Of a stretch of 64,000 nucleotides of DNA, positions 60,850 through 64,000 are shown piece by piece. Numbering within the stretch: the first letter of the stretch is position 1; each line of letters opens with the position of its first letter. The position numbers and the translations under genes were made by a program. The stretch is from Salticus scenicus (Eukaryota > Arthropoda > Arachnida > Araneae > Salticidae), in contig OZ005652.1 in NCBI GenBank assembly GCA_963930645.1, positions 316,429,152 to 316,493,151 on the forward strand, given 5' to 3'. Under the pieces are notes generated by a model. The model was not told the DNA's origin. It saw nothing but the letters and a program-made list of their open reading frames with translations, and did no database searches.

Positions 60850-61690
60850 TGTAGCACCTCATTTTAAAGGTCTTGAAATTTCATGTCGATTGGGGATGTT
60901 TGTATACAGTATAGTCCGACCCCTGGTGGTGAAAAATGGAACTAAGTGATTTTGCTGTAGACCCTATCATGTTACATCTTATTTTAAAGGTCTTGGTATT
61001 TCCTGACCGTTGGTGATGTTCGTACAGAACACAGTGCGCCCCTTGGCGGTGGAAACTGCAACTAAAAGATTTGGCAGTTGACAAAACCATGTGACACCTT
61101 ATTTAAAAGGTCTTGGAAAACCAAGGCGATTGGTGATAGAGGTCTTGAAATTTCATGTTGATTGGGGATGTTTGTATACAATATAGTGCGCCCCCTGGTG
61201 GTGAAAAATGGAACTAGGTGATTTTGTAGTAGACCCTATCATGTTATTTCTTATTTTAAAGGTCTTGGTATTTCCTCACCGTTGGTGATGTTCGTACAGA
61301 ACAAACTGCGCCCCCTGGCGGTGGAAAATGCAACTAAAGATTTTGCAGTTGACACCACCATGTGACACCTCATTTGAAAGGTCTTGGAAATTCAAGGTGA
61401 TTGGGGATGTTTGTATACAATATAGTGCGCCCCCTGGTGGTGAAAAATTGAACTAGGTGATTCTGTACTAGACCCTATCATGTTATATCTTATTTTAATG
61501 GTCTTGGTATTTCCTCACCGTTGGTGATGTTCGTACAAAACAAACTGCGCCCCCTTGCGGTGGAAAGTGCAACTAAAGGATTTTGCAGTTGACACCACCA
61601 TGTGACACCTTATTTGAAAGGTCTTGGAAATTCAAGGTGATTGGTGATGTTCGTATACAACATACTGCGCTCCCTGTTGGAGGAAAGTGG
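60850..61690 (+). repeat. ~120-bp tandem array with CTCF-core-like motifs
   Basis: Seven full units and one short one start at AAAGGTCTTG words (about 60866, 60986, 61105, 61141, 61258, 61378, 61498, 61618). Two alternating variants make a ~240-bp dimer: one with GATGTTTGTATACA and CTGGTGGTGAAAAATGG, the other with GTTGGTGATGTTCGTACAGA and TGGCGGTGG. Each full unit carries one GCGCCCCCTGGTGG-type box, always in the same orientation. Confidence 0.9.
61188..61201 (-). promoter_or_regulatory. CTCF core motif, 14/14
   Basis: On the minus strand the site reads CCACCAGGGGGCGC, a full match to CCASYAGRKGGCRS. A second full match lies at 61427-61440. Sites at 60916-60929 and 61308-61321 match 13/14; 61036-61049, 61547-61560 and 61667-61680 match 12/14. 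CTCF is conserved across bilaterians. Occupancy in this organism is not shown. Confidence 0.5.
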
Positions 61691-61729
61691 ATTTTGCAGT
61701 GCTTGCGTAGCATGACTGCTATACGGTGC

Positions 61730-61872
61730 CGCAGCCGCAGGCAGCGGTAACACGAGTCAGAGTTTCGTTCGGTTCAAGGTTAATTTTTGAGAATATTTTC
61801 ATGTTAATAACGGCCTGCATATACGTGCCATAGGCATTGGGATACGAATCCGAGTTCCGTTCCGTTTGAAGT

Positions 61873-61908
<36 letters not shown>

Positions 61909-62312
61909 TTACAGATTATTATTATTATTTGTGATGGTTTCATTTAAAAATATAAAATCAAACAAAATCGAGTTAAAGATATAAAACCATACATATTTAA
62001 GGTGCATTTAAGGTTATTATCATGGACCGGCCAACACCAGGCGGGTTCTTTCGGTTGCAGGTTAATTTTGGGGGATTTTTTTTTATGTTATTAGCGGCTC
62101 ACGTATGTGCTGCCGCAGACACCGGTGTCACAAGACTGAGTTTCGTTCGGTTCGAGGTAATTTTTTGTTACAGCTGATTATTTTTTTCGCGATGCCTTTA
62201 TTTAAAAATAGAAATTCAAACAAAATCGAGTTAAAGATATAAAATCATACAAATTTAAGGTTCAATTAAGGTTATTATCATGGGTCCGGGCAACGCCGGG
62301 CGGGTCAGCTAA
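61730..62312 (+). repeat. three-copy repeat forming the Helitron 3' region
   Basis: GAGTTTCGTTCGGTTCAAGG, a CATGTTAATAACGGC box, poly(T) or T-rich DNA, TTGTTACAG, and AATCAAACAAAATCGAGTTA plus AAGGTTATTATCATGG recur. The third copy ends in the Helitron hairpin; the middle one has an incomplete version (ACCGGCCAACACCAGGCGGG). Poly(T) of about 32 nt lies at 61876-61907. Confidence 0.75.
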
Positions 62313-62913
62313 CATGTAGCCTTAGTATTAAAAGAAACAGAAAATAAAAGATAGCAACTGTTTTATTTGGAGTCAGTTTGACGTCACATTGACAGTACTT
62401 TGTAGAAAGTGATGTCATATATAGTATTTCAATTTATAACCATTTTTCCGAATTTCTTTTTTTTTTAAGTGAAATGTTGTAAATTATATTAGATGTTTTA
62501 ACTTGAAATACATTTAAATAATGATACGACGATTTTTGAAATATTATGGTCAATAAAGTGACCGTCGAAGTCGACGGGTTCCAGGTAGTATATTCTAATT
62601 TGGTATTTCGAATTTCGTATTTCGTATTAGGTTGCCATTTGATGAAGATTTGCAAGTTCGAAGGTAAATTAGTAACAGTCTCTCTCTATAAATGTAGGCT
62701 TTATAATTGAATGGAGGGTTGAGTAGAGCAACAGCTCCTCGCACAAAATTATATAGCAAGTAAAACTGCTCTTAAACCCATTTAGATATTTTTTAAGGTA
62801 GATTGAAGTATATTATTTTACCTTGTTGATTTTAAGGCTTAATCAGTAGTCTACTTTTATAGTATTGAAATGCAGGGTAAGAGAAAGTTGTGTGAGTGGC
62901 ACACCAGATTATT

Positions 62914-63245
62914 TATTTTGTTTAACATAAATCGTGTAAAGTTCGTCTAATATCATCACAGCCAAATCCAACATCAGCTGCTCTTTCATAAACATCTCTT
63001 TTCTTCCTTTTAATTAATTTATTTATTTTAAATTGGGGATGGAGTTAAATTAGGATTAAGGCTCTCGAGATTATTAGGATATATTAGAACTAAGGCTCAG
63101 CTCAGGGAGCGTCAAGGTCGTTGAAAGTCCATGTTAAACTATGGAGAAATTTGCTCCATCATTATTCAGTGAATAATATACGTATATTTTTTAATTCTAT
63201 TTTCTGTTCAAAAATCGTGGCTGGTAAATCACCTCTTGTTTTTCA
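62914..63245. other. spacer, no gene recognised
   Basis: A moderately AT-rich stretch with TTTA repeats at 63015-63030 and a more complex patch at 63055-63160. No frame or element end was identified. Confidence 0.5.
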
Positions 63246-63257
63246 AAAATCAATATT

Positions 63258-64000
63258 TTTAACACTTTCCAACAAAGTTGAAAAGTGTTAATGACTTCGG
63301 TTTGTCTGTCTGCGCTCTAACTCCCGTAAATATACATGGAATTTCCTGAAACTGATATATTTTATTCAAGTTCACTATAGTATGTTCCATATTCAAGTGG
63401 AGTAAATACCTTTACTGGTTTGTGCACAGGGACATACTAAAGTATTCCAAAGTATTATGTTCTATGAGAGGTATTTCTATAAACCATATTTTCATACATT
63501 TACTTTATATTAATCTTAATGAAATGGAAATATGTTATTCAAGTTCATTATTTGATGTTTTCCATAGAAAATGAAGTAAATACCATCACTGGTTTGTGTA
63601 CAGGGACACCCGAAAGTATTCGAAAGCATTGCGTTCTGTGTGAGGTATTTCTATAAATCGAATTTTGATAACTTTACTTTGCACAAATCTTAATGAAATT
63701 TAAAAAATGTTATTCATATGCCCAAAAGAAAGTCTTTCTATAGAATAAAGTATGATTAGCATTAAGATTTACAGGGCCACACAAAAATATTCAATTACAT
63801 TAAGGGATGTCATTAGAAATTTGCTGAAATTCCATTTGCGTTTACATTAAGGATTTTTAACACTTTCTAACATTTTTTAAGTATGAATATGATTTGAATT
63901 TGTGTATATGTCTGTCCGACTGTTCACCTGTCTATCGGTCCGTCTGTCCGCCTCCAGCGACAGCAAATATTTTCAGGAATTTTAAAAAAATTGTATGTGT
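63258..64000 (+). mobile_element. hairpin-headed element related in layout to TE-H, running off the window
   Basis: It starts with the hairpin AACACTTTCCAAC-AAA-GTTGAAAAGTGTT and then GGTTTGTCTGTCTGCG. Two ~195-bp tandem units follow, with TTATTCAAGTTCA, AAGTRRAGTAAATACC, a TGGTTTGTGTACAGGGACA box, GAAAGTATTC, GAGGTATTTCTATAAA and TTAATGAAAT. At 63845 a second AACACTTTC head leads into GTCTGTCCG words and the end of the window. The CTGGTTTGTGTACAGGGACA box parallels ATGGTTCGTGTACAGGG in TE-H. Non-coding. Confidence 0.55.

Larger units (their letters stand above)
60445..62312 (+). mobile_element. inner Helitron
   Basis: The start TCTATATATTAATTTGAAAC and the next ~100 bp nearly repeat the outer Helitron's 5' end at 59377. 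The end is a CCGG-based hairpin (CCGGGCAACGCCGGG, about 62286-62300), then CGGGTCAGCTAA, a CTRR-type end at 62309-62312. Contents in order: a perfect palindrome (60601), one unit of the ~165-bp repeat of the 40-kb Helitron (60655-60775), the ~120-bp CTCF-motif array (60.85-61.69 kb) and three copies of a TTTCGTTCGGTT repeat (61.73-62.31 kb). No protein is encoded. Confidence 0.6.
59377..62588 (+). mobile_element. outer Helitron interrupting TE-H
   Basis: It starts TCTATATATTAAATTGAAAC directly after A 59376. The likely 3' end is the hairpin CCGTCGA-AG-TCGACGG (about 62561-62576) plus GTTCCAGGTAG at 62578-62588, followed by T, close to the CTAG-T consensus with a changed first base. Just inside its 5' end lie GTCTGTCTCCACTATATTGA, GGTTGAGGTGTCTAAAGAAA and an imperfect AAACGG/CCGTTT palindrome at 59538-59570. 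The stretch 59580-60440 is unusually complex for this window and may be captured host DNA, but I recognise no protein. Confidence 0.55.
58190..62913 (+). mobile_element. TE-H copy split by nested insertions
   Basis: The 5' half (58190-59376) aligns by word order to the 54.2-kb copy: GAAAAAGTATTGTTTTTGAT, TTATATTTACACGTTTTAGG, TCAAGCAAATGGTTCGTGTA, TATAGGCTGCCCTAAAAAAT and CCCAAAATTCAGTTAAACG. The 3' part resumes after the Helitrons at about 62589 with TATTTCGTATTAGGTTGCCA. It ends GGTAAGAGAAAGTTGTGTGA and CACACCAGATTATT (62900-62913). Between them lie a TA-flanked miniature and nested Helitron sequence. Confidence 0.75.

Noticed and set aside
62145..62160. GGTTCGAGG as a tRNA/SINE B box
   Set aside because: There is no A box at a suitable distance, and the word is part of a Helitron-internal repeat present in three copies.
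62286..62312. Reading the CCGGGCAACGCCGGG sequence as a tRNA or ncRNA stem
   Set aside because: Its position before CTAA and its similarity to the 24.56-kb end make a Helitron 3' hairpin the simpler reading; no tRNA cloverleaf could be drawn.
1..64000. CRISPR array, operon, ribosome binding sites
   Set aside because: Tandem repeats here lack unique spacers of constant length and the DNA is clearly eukaryotic; none of these bacterial features applies.

Overview
This is AT-rich, intron- or intergenic-like eukaryotic DNA, almost certainly from an animal and probably an invertebrate. I estimate GC by eye at roughly 27-30 %. Dozens of poly(A)/poly(T) runs of 15-35 nt, long (AT)n, (GT)n and ATT/TTTA microsatellites, stop codons in all frames and many transposable elements (TEs) mark it as non-bacterial. 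The TE set (Helitrons, hAT miniatures, a Ty3/gypsy-like retroelement, snap-back elements) does not fix the lineage; an arthropod, chelicerate or other invertebrate is plausible. I found no intact protein-coding gene, no tRNA or rRNA and no CRISPR. Nearly all listed open frames are chance or repeat-encoded.

Layout. 1-16.6 kb: low-complexity AT DNA with a GC-richer patch at 250-680, a possible processed-pseudogene tail (2.35-2.64 kb), a tandem array of a ~145-bp dispersed repeat ('array A', 3.8-4.3 kb), a hAT-type miniature (12.42-12.87 kb) and a GC-richer patch (12.9-13.5 kb). 16.66-20.64 kb: a second array A, then tail-to-tail inverted LTR-like sequences joined to a degenerate minus-strand Ty3/gypsy-like element (gag zinc knuckle, DTG protease, reverse transcriptase; RNase H and integrase missing). 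23.2-28.3 kb: a ~200-bp tandem repeat, a Helitron-like 3' end, and two copies in opposite orientation of a hairpin-headed DNA element here called 'TE-H' (terminal motif AATAATCTGGTGTG). 31.8-32.5 kb: a hAT-type miniature with exact 8-bp target duplication inside one of two tandem copies, so the uninterrupted copy acts as an empty site. 34.6-35.2 kb: a CpG- and CCAAT-containing patch, the best promoter candidate. 37.3-37.9 kb: a TE-H end fused to array A. 40.02-43.20 kb: a non-autonomous Helitron with both termini.

45.4-49.04 kb: a 3.6-kb G-rich minisatellite with higher-order ~1.03-kb organisation, bounded by near-identical inverted 18-mers and abutting a fragment resembling a Helitron replication protein. 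49.18-50.07 kb: a hAT-like element carrying another hAT-like element, both with 8-bp duplications. 50.5-51.4 kb: a foldback element with ~229-bp arms. 54.2-55.8 kb: a TE-H copy containing a snap-back miniature. 58.2-62.9 kb: a third TE-H copy containing a TA-flanked miniature and nested Helitrons. The inner Helitron carries a perfect 33-nt palindrome and a ~120-bp tandem array whose units each hold a match to the CTCF core motif, two of them 14/14.

The window is therefore best read as a transposon graveyard with several generations of nested insertion. There is no gene pathway to describe. The most unusual objects are the CTCF-motif array in the Helitron, the bounded higher-order minisatellite, and the nested insertions whose pre-insertion sites survive as paralogues inside the same window.
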